Source: CAZTDD01 sp964612675 (GTDB taxonomy: Bacteria > Hinthialibacterota > Hinthialibacteria > Hinthialibacterales > JAKPRU01). From it: a DNA stretch of 15,281 nucleotides. The notes beneath the pieces were generated by a model that had not been told where the DNA came from, ran no database searches, and worked only from the letters and a program-made list of their open reading frames with translations. Positions 6,715 through 14,172 of this stretch are shown one piece after another (positions within the stretch are counted from its first letter, which is position 1; every line of letters starts with the position of its first letter). The stretch covers positions 1 through 15,281 of the forward strand of contig CAZTDD010000151.1 in NCBI GenBank assembly GCA_964612675.1, given 5' to 3'. The position numbers and the translations under genes are program-made.

Positions 6715-6773
6715 GTAACGAAAAGGGGCGGCGGGCATTTGGCGCCCAGCCGCCCCAGAAGTAGTTTCGTTAC
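6715..6773 (-). terminator. Terminator of the secreted-protein gene, with outer inverted repeat
   Basis: On the minus strand GGGGCGGC ... GCCGCCCC (6756-6725), with an inner GGGC/GCCC pairing, is followed by TTTTCG, a rho-independent terminator about 55 bp after the stop at 6810. A further 9-bp repeat GTAACGAAA / TTTCGTTAC (6715-6723 / 6765-6773) encloses it, so the whole 59 bases can fold as one long structure. Confidence 0.8.
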
Positions 6774-6809
6774 GACCCACGAACCCATCCGGGTCGCGAC
6801 AGATTTCGC

Positions 6810-7928
6810 TTACCGATGTATCTGCCACTCAGAGACGTCCGTGGCATAGGAGAGCTCTTCCAACGCGTTGCTGCCGAAGAGCGAGAAGGATTCAGCGGCG
6901 ATGTCGTAGATCAGCATATACGTGTTGTTGTTGGAGGAATCGTCGACCCAGATGACCAAGCGGTCATCGGCTGCGGTCTCGCCCGGAAGGATCGCGACGC
7001 CGCGCGAATTGACACGGTCAGCCGGAGGGACTCCTGAACCGATATTCTGATCGATGGCGTTGAACAGATCGATCTCGGTGAAGAGTACCGACGAGGTCGG
7101 CGCGCTGAAATCGAACCCACTGCCCGAATCGGTCCACGTGACCTCGATAACCTGGTTATCGCTGAAGGGACCGAAATTCGATAGATACATTGTGATCGTG
7201 GAGGGATCGGGCTGACGAACGGCCAGACCGTTATGGAAGTCGACGGAAAGTTCGTCGCTGGATAACCCCGCACCCGCCGATCCAATATCGTTCCACGATA
7301 GACGCGTCGTCTTCGCAGCGGTGGTATTCCCTTCCACCACGATCAGCTCGTCGCTGCCGAAACCGCCTTCAGGCAGCTCGTCGTAGAGGAAATACAGTGA
7401 ATCGCTGAGCGTCGCAAGACCCTGGATGCCGACGTTCCCGGTGATCGAGTCGGGCGTGATATCGCTCACGGACGGCGTGCCAAGGACATCGGTCATCCGA
7501 TGGACCGTGTCGTTTGCACGATCGATGATGATTGCGTCGAACTGCGATCCCTGATGGAGGACCGCGAGATCACGGATGTCATTGATATTGGCGAGAGGGC
7601 TTCCAACCGTTGCCGATCCTGCGTCGAAAACCAAGACGTCGCCCGCACCGGACGCGGCATCGCTTGTCTTGCCGATGAGCCAGTTGGCGCCGCCGAGGTA
7701 GCCGATGGCACCGGTATCCTCCAGCGCTTCTCCTCCCGCGACGATAGCGCCGCTGTTGGCGGCCACATCAAGAACGTAGAAATCGCCGGCTGTTGCGTTA
7801 TTCGTGAAAACGATGGTGTCCGGCGCGGTTGCCAGCGATCCATACTCCGGACCAACCGCAGTCTGAGCCAGTGCCGCTACGGGGAGCACCGCGACTGCGA
7901 CCAGTGTAACAAGGAATTTACCTTTCAT
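6810..7928 (-). CDS. Secreted protein of unknown function, possible beta-propeller
   Basis: 372 aa. A clear Sec signal peptide opens the protein (MKGKFLVTLVAVAVLPVAALA, cleavage probably before Q). The mature part is acidic and rich in Gly, Ser, Asp and Thr, with repeating short hydrophobic strands (DTIVFTNNATAGDFYVLDV, GDVLVFDAG, DAIIIDRANDTVHRM, DRLVIWVDDSSNNNTYMLIYDI). This resembles a beta-propeller or other all-beta extracellular protein, but I do not recognise a family and see no catalytic motif. It ends in DVSEWQIHR, similar to the end of the large secreted protein at 13960. ATG 7928 is chosen with AAGGAAAGGA upstream; a TTG six bases earlier is less likely. Single-gene unit with its own terminator. 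Function unknown. Confidence 0.8.
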   Translation of the reverse strand: MKGKFLVTLVAVAVLPVAALAQTAVGPEYGSLATAPDTIVFTNNATAGDFYVLDVAANSGAIVAGGEALEDTGAIGYLGGANWLIGKTSDAASGAGDVLVFDAGSATVGSPLANINDIRDLAVLHQGSQFDAIIIDRANDTVHRMTDVLGTPSVSDITPDSITGNVGIQGLATLSDSLYFLYDELPEGGFGSDELIVVEGNTTAAKTTRLSWNDIGSAGAGLSSDELSVDFHNGLAVRQPDPSTITMYLSNFGPFSDNQVIEVTWTDSGSGFDFSAPTSSVLFTEIDLFNAIDQNIGSGVPPADRVNSRGVAILPGETAADDRLVIWVDDSSNNNTYMLIYDIAAESFSLFGSNALEELSYATDVSEWQIHR

Positions 7929-8241
7929 ATTCAATATCCTTTCCTTAGTGTGAGTTTAGAGCCCCTCATACGGGGCATTAACTGACGCATGTACAAAACG
8001 CATTGGGCTTCTCTTAGAAGGCCATGGGACCGTTTCACCCCCTTCTAGATTTTGTGTCCGGGATTTCCTTTTATACTGACAAATTATCCCGCTTTGTGAA
8101 CGCCTTAACAATTATTCTCGGTTATGAAAACGGACTGTCAAGCGCTCTCTTTACACAGCTGCTCGGAGTAGCGTGGTTCCGTTCCAGCAGAGAAGAACGC
8201 GAAGCGCCGTTCCATCCGAAAACTCTGCATGTTGTCCTTCA
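7929..8241. other. Intergenic region, promoter side of the secreted-protein gene
   Basis: 313 bases with no supported gene. A small hairpin GCCCC-N6-GGGGC lies at 7961-7976 in the probable 5' leader of the minus-strand gene. I see no convincing -35/-10 pair. The open frames on the plus strand here lack ribosome sites and protein-like composition. Confidence 0.5.
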
Positions 8242-8487
8242 CTAATAATACGGTTCCAGTTTTGCCTGCCCGGATTTTGGTCCGGGGATCACCCTGTATT
8301 GCGGCTTGTTCGGCCCGACGGAGCCAACGAGTTCATAGAGTGTGCCGCTGGATTTCTCGATCATCGTCAGTTCGCCTGCCAATTCGTATTGAGGGGCATT
8401 CGAAACGATATAACATCCCAGAAGGACAAATAAGCCGATAATCACCGATCCGAGAATCGTTGCTTGAAAAACCGTTTTTCTTTCCAT
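8242..8487 (-). CDS. Small membrane-anchored protein or lipoprotein, unknown
   Basis: 81 aa. MERKTVFQ is followed by one hydrophobic segment (ATILGSVIIGLFVLLGCYIV, about 9-28) and a short polar tail (ELAGELTMIEKSSGTLYELVGS...PQYRVIPGPKSG). The LLGC at the end of the hydrophobic stretch could be a lipobox, making this a small lipoprotein; otherwise it is a single-pass inner-membrane protein with the tail outside. ATG 8487 is chosen because GAGGAG lies seven bases upstream, a near-ideal site; the longer frame from 8535 adds 16 charged residues and a poorer site. The preceding 291 bases (8488-8778) hold no gene and no clear terminator. No family recognised. Confidence 0.65.
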   Translation of the reverse strand: MERKTVFQATILGSVIIGLFVLLGCYIVSNAPQYELAGELTMIEKSSGTLYELVGSVGPNKPQYRVIPGPKSGQAKLEPYY

Positions 8488-8778
8488 TGGAGTTCTCCTC
8501 GGTCCTCTATAGGCATTTTGTCTTCTCTCCTTCACAGAGCAGGAAGACAGCCTTTATCTCTTAACGCCCATAATCGATCTTGTAACTCGGAGCGTAACGT
8601 ATACTCAATTTGTAACTTCCCTCAGCGATTGACTTTCAGTCGTCCACGTCAGGCGCCATTCTTTGGCTTTGCGGACCGCGGATTAGAATCGGGTCAGATT
8701 CACCAGTCTATCCGAATGCCGTGGGTCAGAATCCACGCCGCGAGGCTAACACCGGGGAGTCTTGATCCATACGATTCC

Positions 8779-10218
8779 TCAGTCACGGGACGGCACGAAC
8801 ATATCCTCCCAGGTCAAACCGCATTCTTTGACCATTTCGAGGGAGTATTCCAGCCGACCGAGATCGTCCTTACCGCCGTTGTTTGTTCCGAGCGAGAATT
8901 TTGCACCGGATTTCTTTGCCAATTTAATAAAATCTTCGCTCGGGAGACGGAATCGGGAATTGATTTCAATTGCGACATTGTTCTTGACCGCCGCGTCGAT
9001 TACTTTCTGCATTCGCTCACGGGTCCACAATTCGTCATATTCGTCTGCAATCGCCTGTGGGAGGAACGTTGGATTGACATAAATATCGATGGGTTCATCG
9101 GTCAGTACCGACACCGTTTTCTGGACGTACATATCCATGAATTCCTGTTTGTCTTCGATCTTCACTTCATCCGGCATCCAAAGCCTGACGCGATTTCCGT
9201 TTTCGTCTCGAAATGTCATCGAATCGGTGAATACATAATCGAATTTGGAAATTGCCTCCTTTGAAAACATATTGACCCATTCCCGACCCTCGGCTTGCAT
9301 ACCGAGAAAAAACGGTTGCCCCTTCATCTCTGCCAAAAATGCATAGATGCCTTCATCGTTTGTGATGGGGAAACCAAGTCCGCAGTTCGGTGCGATTCCA
9401 TAGAAGATGCCTGTTCGTCGTGATTTCTCGAGCACGTCCTCCACGGTTAAGCCGCCTTTCAGGTGAGTATGAAGGTCGATTACCGGGAAATTGCTCGCGC
9501 TGAGCCGGAGGATCTCTGCGTACAGTTCGTCGGTAACCGGCGGCTCACCCGGTTCGGGAGGAAGGTTGTCCGGCAAGGGGCGCACGAGGATATTCTTGAA
9601 AAACACCTTGCTGTGCGGATCGTGGCATTGAAGAGCAAACGTGCCGCTCGACAAAACAGTCCCCGTATCCTGCTCTCTCCGGACGGGCTTGTCGGGTTCC
9701 ACATAGTCGACGACAAGTATGTCATTTACCTTTGCGCTGATTCGCTTTCCCGCGACACGCACATACAGAGTGAACCATTCATTATCGTTCACCAGACCTT
9801 TATAGACATTCCTGACTCCATACAGGCTTCCTGTTTTCTTCAGTTCTCTGTAATCGCCCTCGCCGATATGAGAATTATTGACTTGGATTTCGTAGCCTTT
9901 GTCGGGCCACCCTTCTTCCTGGTACTCGGTGTGGAAATAGATACCGGAATTCGCACCTGGTTTTGTCATGACATCGGCTTTCAATTCGAAGTTCTTAAAA
10001 TCTGCGTTCTCCACGTCGCCGACATAGAAGAGATGAGAGCGCAGGCCGCCACACACAATCATTCCGTCTTGAACCGTGGCGGAGTCTTTGTGTTCGCCGG
10101 CTTTCCACCCGTCCAGGCTTCTGCCATCGAAAAGCGGAACCCAATCCTGAGCATCGACGCTCGACATAGAGAGGCAGAAGAACGCAATAACGAGAAATGG
10201 AGCGAATCTCATTTTCAT
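8779..10218 (-). CDS. Secreted DUF1080 (3-keto-disaccharide hydrolase) - PHP-like fusion
   Basis: 479 aa. The signal peptide ends around SSVDA23-Q. Residues 25-215 are a DUF1080 / 3-keto-disaccharide hydrolase jelly roll: LFDGRSLDGWKA at 30, NSGIYFHTEYQ, GYEIQVNNS, NEWFTLYVRVAGKRI, and the closing SGTFALQCHDPHSKVFFKNILVRPL. A Pro-rich linker (219-227) leads to a PHP-like or metal-dependent hydrolase domain with D248-L-H250-T-H252 and V-A-I-E-I-N-S-R-F-R-L near 415-425. Where PHP proteins usually have S-D-A-H, this one has G-T-N-N-G-G, so a metal ligand may be missing. The likely role is periplasmic or outer handling of an oxidised sugar; the true substrate is unknown. It starts at ATG 10218; GAAGGGA lies about 12 bases upstream. 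The DeoR repressor gene ends 69 bp upstream on the same strand, so the two may be cotranscribed. Confidence 0.85.
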   Translation of the reverse strand: MKMRFAPFLVIAFFCLSMSSVDAQDWVPLFDGRSLDGWKAGEHKDSATVQDGMIVCGGLRSHLFYVGDVENADFKNFELKADVMTKPGANSGIYFHTEYQEEGWPDKGYEIQVNNSHIGEGDYRELKKTGSLYGVRNVYKGLVNDNEWFTLYVRVAGKRISAKVNDILVVDYVEPDKPVRREQDTGTVLSSGTFALQCHDPHSKVFFKNILVRPLPDNLPPEPGEPPVTDELYAEILRLSASNFPVIDLHTHLKGGLTVEDVLEKSRRTGIFYGIAPNCGLGFPITNDEGIYAFLAEMKGQPFFLGMQAEGREWVNMFSKEAISKFDYVFTDSMTFRDENGNRVRLWMPDEVKIEDKQEFMDMYVQKTVSVLTDEPIDIYVNPTFLPQAIADEYDELWTRERMQKVIDAAVKNNVAIEINSRFRLPSEDFIKLAKKSGAKFSLGTNNGGKDDLGRLEYSLEMVKECGLTWEDMFVPSRD

Positions 10219-10287
10219 CGAAGTGGTTTTCCCTTCTGAGAAGAATTCTTGGGGTATTTTGGCTCTGTTGGACCGATATGAAAAGGC

Positions 10288-11070
10288 TTACGTGTCCACC
10301 TCAACGACATGGACACCGGCGGCTCGAATGGTATTGAGGAGAGACTGGTTTTTGGTGTGTCTGCTGGTGATGAACGTATCGATCTTGCTCAGCTCGCAGA
10401 CGAAGCTCAGCGACCGCTCACCGATTTTGGAATGATCCATCAGAAACACAACCCTGTCGGCGTTTTCAATCATCGTTCGTTCGACCTCGACCACCAACTC
10501 ATTGTGATTATAAACTCCGCTTTCATCGATCCCTCGGGCGGACAGGAATGCACATTGCGCGTGATACTGAGAAAGACAATACCTTGTCTGCGGGCCAAGG
10601 TTTACATTCCATGCGGGATAGACATATCCGCCCGCCGTATAGATCTCCAGGTTCGAATTGTCTCTGTGGCTGTCGATCATCACAGTGATGTGAGGCAGAG
10701 AATTGGTGATCACAGTCAGAGGGAAATTGGGCAGCCGCCTTGCGAGCTGAAGGGTTGTCGTTCCCCCGTCCATATAGATCGTATCGTGTGGATGAAGGAG
10801 TGGGACGGCCGCGAGTGCGATTCGTTCTTTTTCCTCTGCATGGGTTACGCTGCGAAGTTCAAAGGGGATATTTCCGTGGTCGCTGTCTCCTATCGGGAGG
10901 CTGATTCCGCCGCGCGACCGCTTCGCCAGGTTTCGCTCCACCAAGGTGCGGAAATCCCTCCGCACCGTTGAGGAACTGACCGGCAGGCTATCGACGACAT
11001 TCTGAAGAGTCAGGTGCCGTTTCTCGCGCAACAGGGTCAGAATTCTCTCGTAACGTTCTTCCTGAAGCAT
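10288..11070 (-). CDS. DeoR/GlpR family transcriptional repressor
   Basis: 260 aa, the usual family length. Residues 6-57 are the winged helix-turn-helix (RYERILTLLREKRHLTLQNV ... SSSTVRRDFRTLVERNLAKRSRGGISL), with the STVRRD recognition helix typical of the family. Residues 75-255 form the DeoR C-terminal sugar-phosphate sensor: D101-G-G-T-T-T, ITNSLPHI, a G-I-D-E-S-G-V-Y-N-H-N segment, and D212-H-S-K-I-G. Such proteins repress sugar catabolic genes and release DNA on binding a phosphorylated sugar. ATG 11070 (MLQEERYERI) fits the family start and has GGAGGG upstream; ATG 11097 lacks a ribosome site. It lies between a secreted DUF1080 gene (same strand, 69 bp) and a divergent carbohydrate-binding gene, and likely controls one or both through the palindrome at 11125. 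Confidence 0.93.
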   Translation of the reverse strand: MLQEERYERILTLLREKRHLTLQNVVDSLPVSSSTVRRDFRTLVERNLAKRSRGGISLPIGDSDHGNIPFELRSVTHAEEKERIALAAVPLLHPHDTIYMDGGTTTLQLARRLPNFPLTVITNSLPHITVMIDSHRDNSNLEIYTAGGYVYPAWNVNLGPQTRYCLSQYHAQCAFLSARGIDESGVYNHNELVVEVERTMIENADRVVFLMDHSKIGERSLSFVCELSKIDTFITSRHTKNQSLLNTIRAAGVHVVEVDT

Positions 11071-11124
11071 TCCTGTCGATCCCTCCCGGAGCATCATTAT
11101 CTAGTCAAAAAAATCTAATTATTC

Positions 11125-11145
11125 CATGATCGATCATCGATCATG
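11125..11145. promoter_or_regulatory. Perfect 21-bp palindrome, candidate DeoR operator
   Basis: CATGATCGAT and ATCGATCATG flank a single central C, a perfect inverted repeat. It is 55 bp before the DeoR start and 40 bp before the TTGACA of the divergent gene. A half-like ATGATCG recurs at 11195-11201, inside the plus-strand promoter, so the repressor could span both. The palindrome is seen directly; the regulator assignment is inference. Confidence 0.7.
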
Positions 11146-11184
11146 ATTGTGTTTGGCTGAAAAAGGGATGTTTTTGAATATCTA

Positions 11185-11212
11185 TTGACATAATATGATC
11201 GTTTGTTCTAGA
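11185..11212 (+). promoter_or_regulatory. Candidate promoter of the large secreted protein gene
   Basis: A consensus TTGACA at 11185-11190 is followed after 16 bases by TCTAGA (11207-11212), a weak -10. An ATGATCG half-site lies between them. Placement ahead of the start at 11279 and beside the operator palindrome supports it. Confidence 0.5.
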
Positions 11213-11278
11213 GTCAAGGAGCCTATTTCAGGCCCGTTGGGGCAGGGCCGAGTCTGGCAAAAGTGGAGGAGTCAGAAG

Positions 11279-13960
11279 ATGAAACGTGCGCTTATTTGGA
11301 CTTTCGCGGGATTGGTTTTGGTTGCTTCACAATCTCACGCGACATGGGAGTTCAACACGGACGGAAACAGAGAAGGTTGGCAGACGGCACACAACATCGC
11401 CAAGATTGAGGTGGTGAACGGCAGTCTAATCGCCCATGTGAACGCTGAGACGAACGATCCGTACATCAGCGGCCCGACTGGGCCGTATGACGGAGACCGT
11501 ATTACCGGTCTCTCGATGCGGATGAGGTGGTCCATCGATGCTCTGGGAATGGGTGGACCGGCCTCCTACTACTTCCCCGCCGATGGCGGTCATGGGAGTT
11601 CTCCCTATGAAGCGCCGCCGCCGGGCGAATGGCATGTGGTCAATATTGATTACTATGAAGATGTCGGTGGCGACCGTCCGGTCGACTGGGGCGGAATGAT
11701 TAACTCGGTTCGCATTGACCTGGCAGATAATGCGCCTGAGGACTATACAGTTGAAATTGACTGGATTCGCTACAGAAGTGAGTACATAGAGAACGAGAGT
11801 TTTGTCTGGGGCGATCTTTGGGCTTGGGAACATACAGGCGCAGGGGACATCAGCAGTTATGTCGTGACCGATTCGAACTTTTTCTCGATGGACTTCGCCG
11901 TAGAGGCATGGGGACTGGGCAGTGACAACTATCACGCTTTGGAGCAAGCGATCTATCAGGGAGAGACGTTCGAGGTGGGGACCTCGGTCGCGGTTTTGGG
12001 AGCGTTATACGTTCCGTCGAGTTCTTGGGACGCGGATTCCCATATCTGGTTCCGTATCCGTGAATACGACGGTACGACCGAGAATATCAGCCCACCAATC
12101 GAAGTGACCACGTTTGACGAGTGGTTCCAATTCGAGAGTCGCGTTGAACTTCAGTTTGAACCTGCAGAGCGGGAATCGCTCAGCGTTCAGCTGTACTCGA
12201 AGAACCCGACCGATACTGCGATCTATTTCGACGATATTTTCGTCGATGTCGCGGCCCCCGGCGAAGACGACGGAGGGTCGGGAGGAGACGGGGAACAGCT
12301 TTGGGCATGGGCTGATTCCAATTGGGAGTTCAACACCGACGGGGACACCGAAGGTTGGACTATCGGCAATGAGGACGCGATCGAGGCATTGGAAGCGGTA
12401 GACGGGTCGCTGGTTGTGTATATTCCCGCCGGGGTCGAAGACCCGTACATTAACGGTCCGCAGGGACCATTCAATGCGGATCATATGAGCGGGGCCGCTG
12501 TCCGCATGCGGATTAGCTCCGGCGCTGAGAAGGGCGGTTATGAGAATTTCTGGTTCGGTGTCGACGGGGGAATCCAGTCGAAAGTATACGCTCCGCCCGT
12601 CGCGGGTGAGTGGTTCGTTCTTTATCAAGATCTGTCAGACAATTGGGAAGGTTGGTTCAATAATTTCCGTTATGATTTCGCGAACTTTTATGACGAGGAT
12701 ACCGTTGTCGAGATTGACTGGATTCGGTTTATTGACGAGTGGATTGACAACAACGGGTTCGAAGAAAGTCTTGAGCCCTGGGGCTACGAAGGCGCCGGCG
12801 ACATGGGGGCCTTCTCGTTGAGCTCCGACCAGGTTTTCTCCGGCGAGACAGCGCTTGCGATCACAGGTCTCGGAAGCAGTCAATACCATGCCGCTCAGCA
12901 GAACATCGAGGACGGCCTTGAGATTCCGAAGGGGGCGGTGGTAACGCTGAAAGGCTACTACTATGTTCCAGCGGGATCGTGGGACGACGAGTCTCATATT
13001 TGGTTCCGGATCAAGGAGTACGATGGGAACGTGGAGAACCTCAGCGAAGGCATTACAGAACCGGTGTTGGATGAGTGGACGCCGTTCGAATATAGCATCA
13101 CTCTTCAATATGAACCCTCACAACGAACCGAGATGCGAATACAGCTCTATTCGAGGACACCGGACGGGACGATGATTTACGCGGATGATGTTTTTGCGAC
13201 TGTCTCCGCCCCCGCTCCTGAAACCGGCTGGCCGGTGAACGCGGTCCGGCTTTCAGACGGACAGGAGATCGTCATCGACGGGAATGTCTCTGCCGAGGAG
13301 TATGCTGGGGCGCAGGCGTTGGTGATGAACGCGGAGACCCTGAATGGTGTGGAAGATCCATACTTCGAAGGCTATATCCACGGCGGTGTGACGCATCCCG
13401 GTGGCAGCCAAGAGACCTCGCTGGAGGATTTCAGCGCGACGTACTACTTCATGTGGGATGATGAGTTCTTCTACGCGGCGGTTTCCGCGCAGGACGACAA
13501 TTACTCGTTTGTCGGACCGGATCCGAACGGATCGGATGCGCTCCAGTTCACGTTCTCGGAAACACCCGAAGAGACCGACAGCAATAGGATGTATATCCCG
13601 ACCATCGCACCGGATGACGGGGCGGGGAATATCGTAGCGAAAAACGATTTCGGCGGCTGGATCACGCACGAAATCATGGGTGAGTCGGAATATGCAGCGA
13701 CGGTGGACTACGACACGAACGACTGGATGGTCGAGGTGAAGATTCCCTGGAGCGCGATGCAGGGGGATTTTGCCAACGAAGTCTTCCCGCCAAATGTGGG
13801 GGATCAGGTCGGTTTCAGCGTTTGCTCCATCGATTATGATGAAGGCGAGTTGCAGTGGTTTGGAACCAACGGCGGGGCGTTTCCCTGGGAATCGCAGGGC
13901 GTTCAGCCCCTTTACTTCATCGAAGAGACGACGAGTGTGGAGGATTGGTCCATTCGTTAA
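11279..13960 (+). CDS. Secreted multi-module carbohydrate-binding protein, duplicated modules plus CBM9-like end
   Basis: 893 aa. The signal peptide is MKRALIWTFAGLVLVASQSHA. Two homologous blocks of about 310 residues follow (23-~327 and 349-~652). Each opens with WEFNTDG, has DPYI-G-P-GP, a V-EIDWIR strand, then a second beta-sandwich containing Y-VP--SWD--SHIWFRI-EYDG--EN and an I-Y--D-F-V end, resembling CBM4/9-type modules. They are joined by a Gly/Asp/Glu linker (GEDDGGSGGDGE). Residues ~655-885 resemble a family 9-like carbohydrate-binding domain (EIVIDGNVSAEEYAGAQ, FFYAAVSAQDDN, DALQFTFSE, MVEVKIPWSAM, GDQVGFSVCSID). No catalytic domain is seen. It ends in SVEDWSIR. ATG 11279 is chosen for GGAGGAG eight bases upstream and the signal peptide. 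It probably binds polysaccharide at the surface or outside the cell, under the divergent DeoR repressor. Domain families are assigned by pattern only. Confidence 0.83.
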   Translation: MKRALIWTFAGLVLVASQSHATWEFNTDGNREGWQTAHNIAKIEVVNGSLIAHVNAETNDPYISGPTGPYDGDRITGLSMRMRWSIDALGMGGPASYYFPADGGHGSSPYEAPPPGEWHVVNIDYYEDVGGDRPVDWGGMINSVRIDLADNAPEDYTVEIDWIRYRSEYIENESFVWGDLWAWEHTGAGDISSYVVTDSNFFSMDFAVEAWGLGSDNYHALEQAIYQGETFEVGTSVAVLGALYVPSSSWDADSHIWFRIREYDGTTENISPPIEVTTFDEWFQFESRVELQFEPAERESLSVQLYSKNPTDTAIYFDDIFVDVAAPGEDDGGSGGDGEQLWAWADSNWEFNTDGDTEGWTIGNEDAIEALEAVDGSLVVYIPAGVEDPYINGPQGPFNADHMSGAAVRMRISSGAEKGGYENFWFGVDGGIQSKVYAPPVAGEWFVLYQDLSDNWEGWFNNFRYDFANFYDEDTVVEIDWIRFIDEWIDNNGFEESLEPWGYEGAGDMGAFSLSSDQVFSGETALAITGLGSSQYHAAQQNIEDGLEIPKGAVVTLKGYYYVPAGSWDDESHIWFRIKEYDGNVENLSEGITEPVLDEWTPFEYSITLQYEPSQRTEMRIQLYSRTPDGTMIYADDVFATVSAPAPETGWPVNAVRLSDGQEIVIDGNVSAEEYAGAQALVMNAETLNGVEDPYFEGYIHGGVTHPGGSQETSLEDFSATYYFMWDDEFFYAAVSAQDDNYSFVGPDPNGSDALQFTFSETPEETDSNRMYIPTIAPDDGAGNIVAKNDFGGWITHEIMGESEYAATVDYDTNDWMVEVKIPWSAMQGDFANEVFPPNVGDQVGFSVCSIDYDEGELQWFGTNGGAFPWESQGVQPLYFIEETTSVEDWSIR

Positions 13961-14004
13961 TCAAGAGTCGTGATAGGCCCCACAGACTCATTCTTTTTGC
14001 TGTA

Positions 14005-14065
14005 GGGAGGGCGGCCCTTCCGGCGAGCTGACTGAATATCGGCTCACCGGGAGGTTCGCCCTCCC
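14005..14065. repeat. Palindromic repeat family B, inverted pair
   Basis: GGGAGGGCGGCCCTTCC-GGCGAGC (from 14005) and, on the minus strand, GGGAGGGCGAACCTCCC-GGTGAGCC (from 14065) are copies of one element facing each other, 11 bases apart. A third copy is at 14827. Lying 45 bp after the stop at 13960, the pair could end that transcript, although there is no T-run. Confidence 0.75.
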
Positions 14066-14123
14066 ATTGTCTTTTTGGGAAAAGAGGTAGGGCAGAGTGA
14101 GAGAATCGAGGCTTGACCCAGTG

Positions 14124-14157
14124 CCCTCTCCCTCTGGGAGAGGGACAGGGTGAGGGT
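14124..14157 (+). repeat. Palindromic repeat family C in the prepilin leader
   Basis: CCCTCTCCC-TCT-GGGAGAGGG (14124-14144) is a perfect 9-bp stem with a 3-base loop, followed by ACAGGGTGAGGGT. The same motif recurs at 15032 and 15263. Here it occupies the bases just before the prepilin start at 14173, so it would form a hairpin in its 5' leader. Confidence 0.85.
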
Positions 14158-14172
14158 GGCACAATAATCACA

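Noticed and set aside
8024..8245. Small plus-strand gene in the intergenic region
   Set aside because: No ribosome site, no family resemblance, and it overlaps the 3' end of the small membrane protein gene.
9463..10239. Plus-strand 258-codon open frame antisense to the DUF1080 gene
   Set aside because: It is a shadow of a well-supported secreted protein on the minus strand.
10309..10971. Plus-strand 220-codon open frame antisense to the DeoR gene
   Set aside because: The minus-strand frame carries full DeoR motifs; this frame has no recognisable features.
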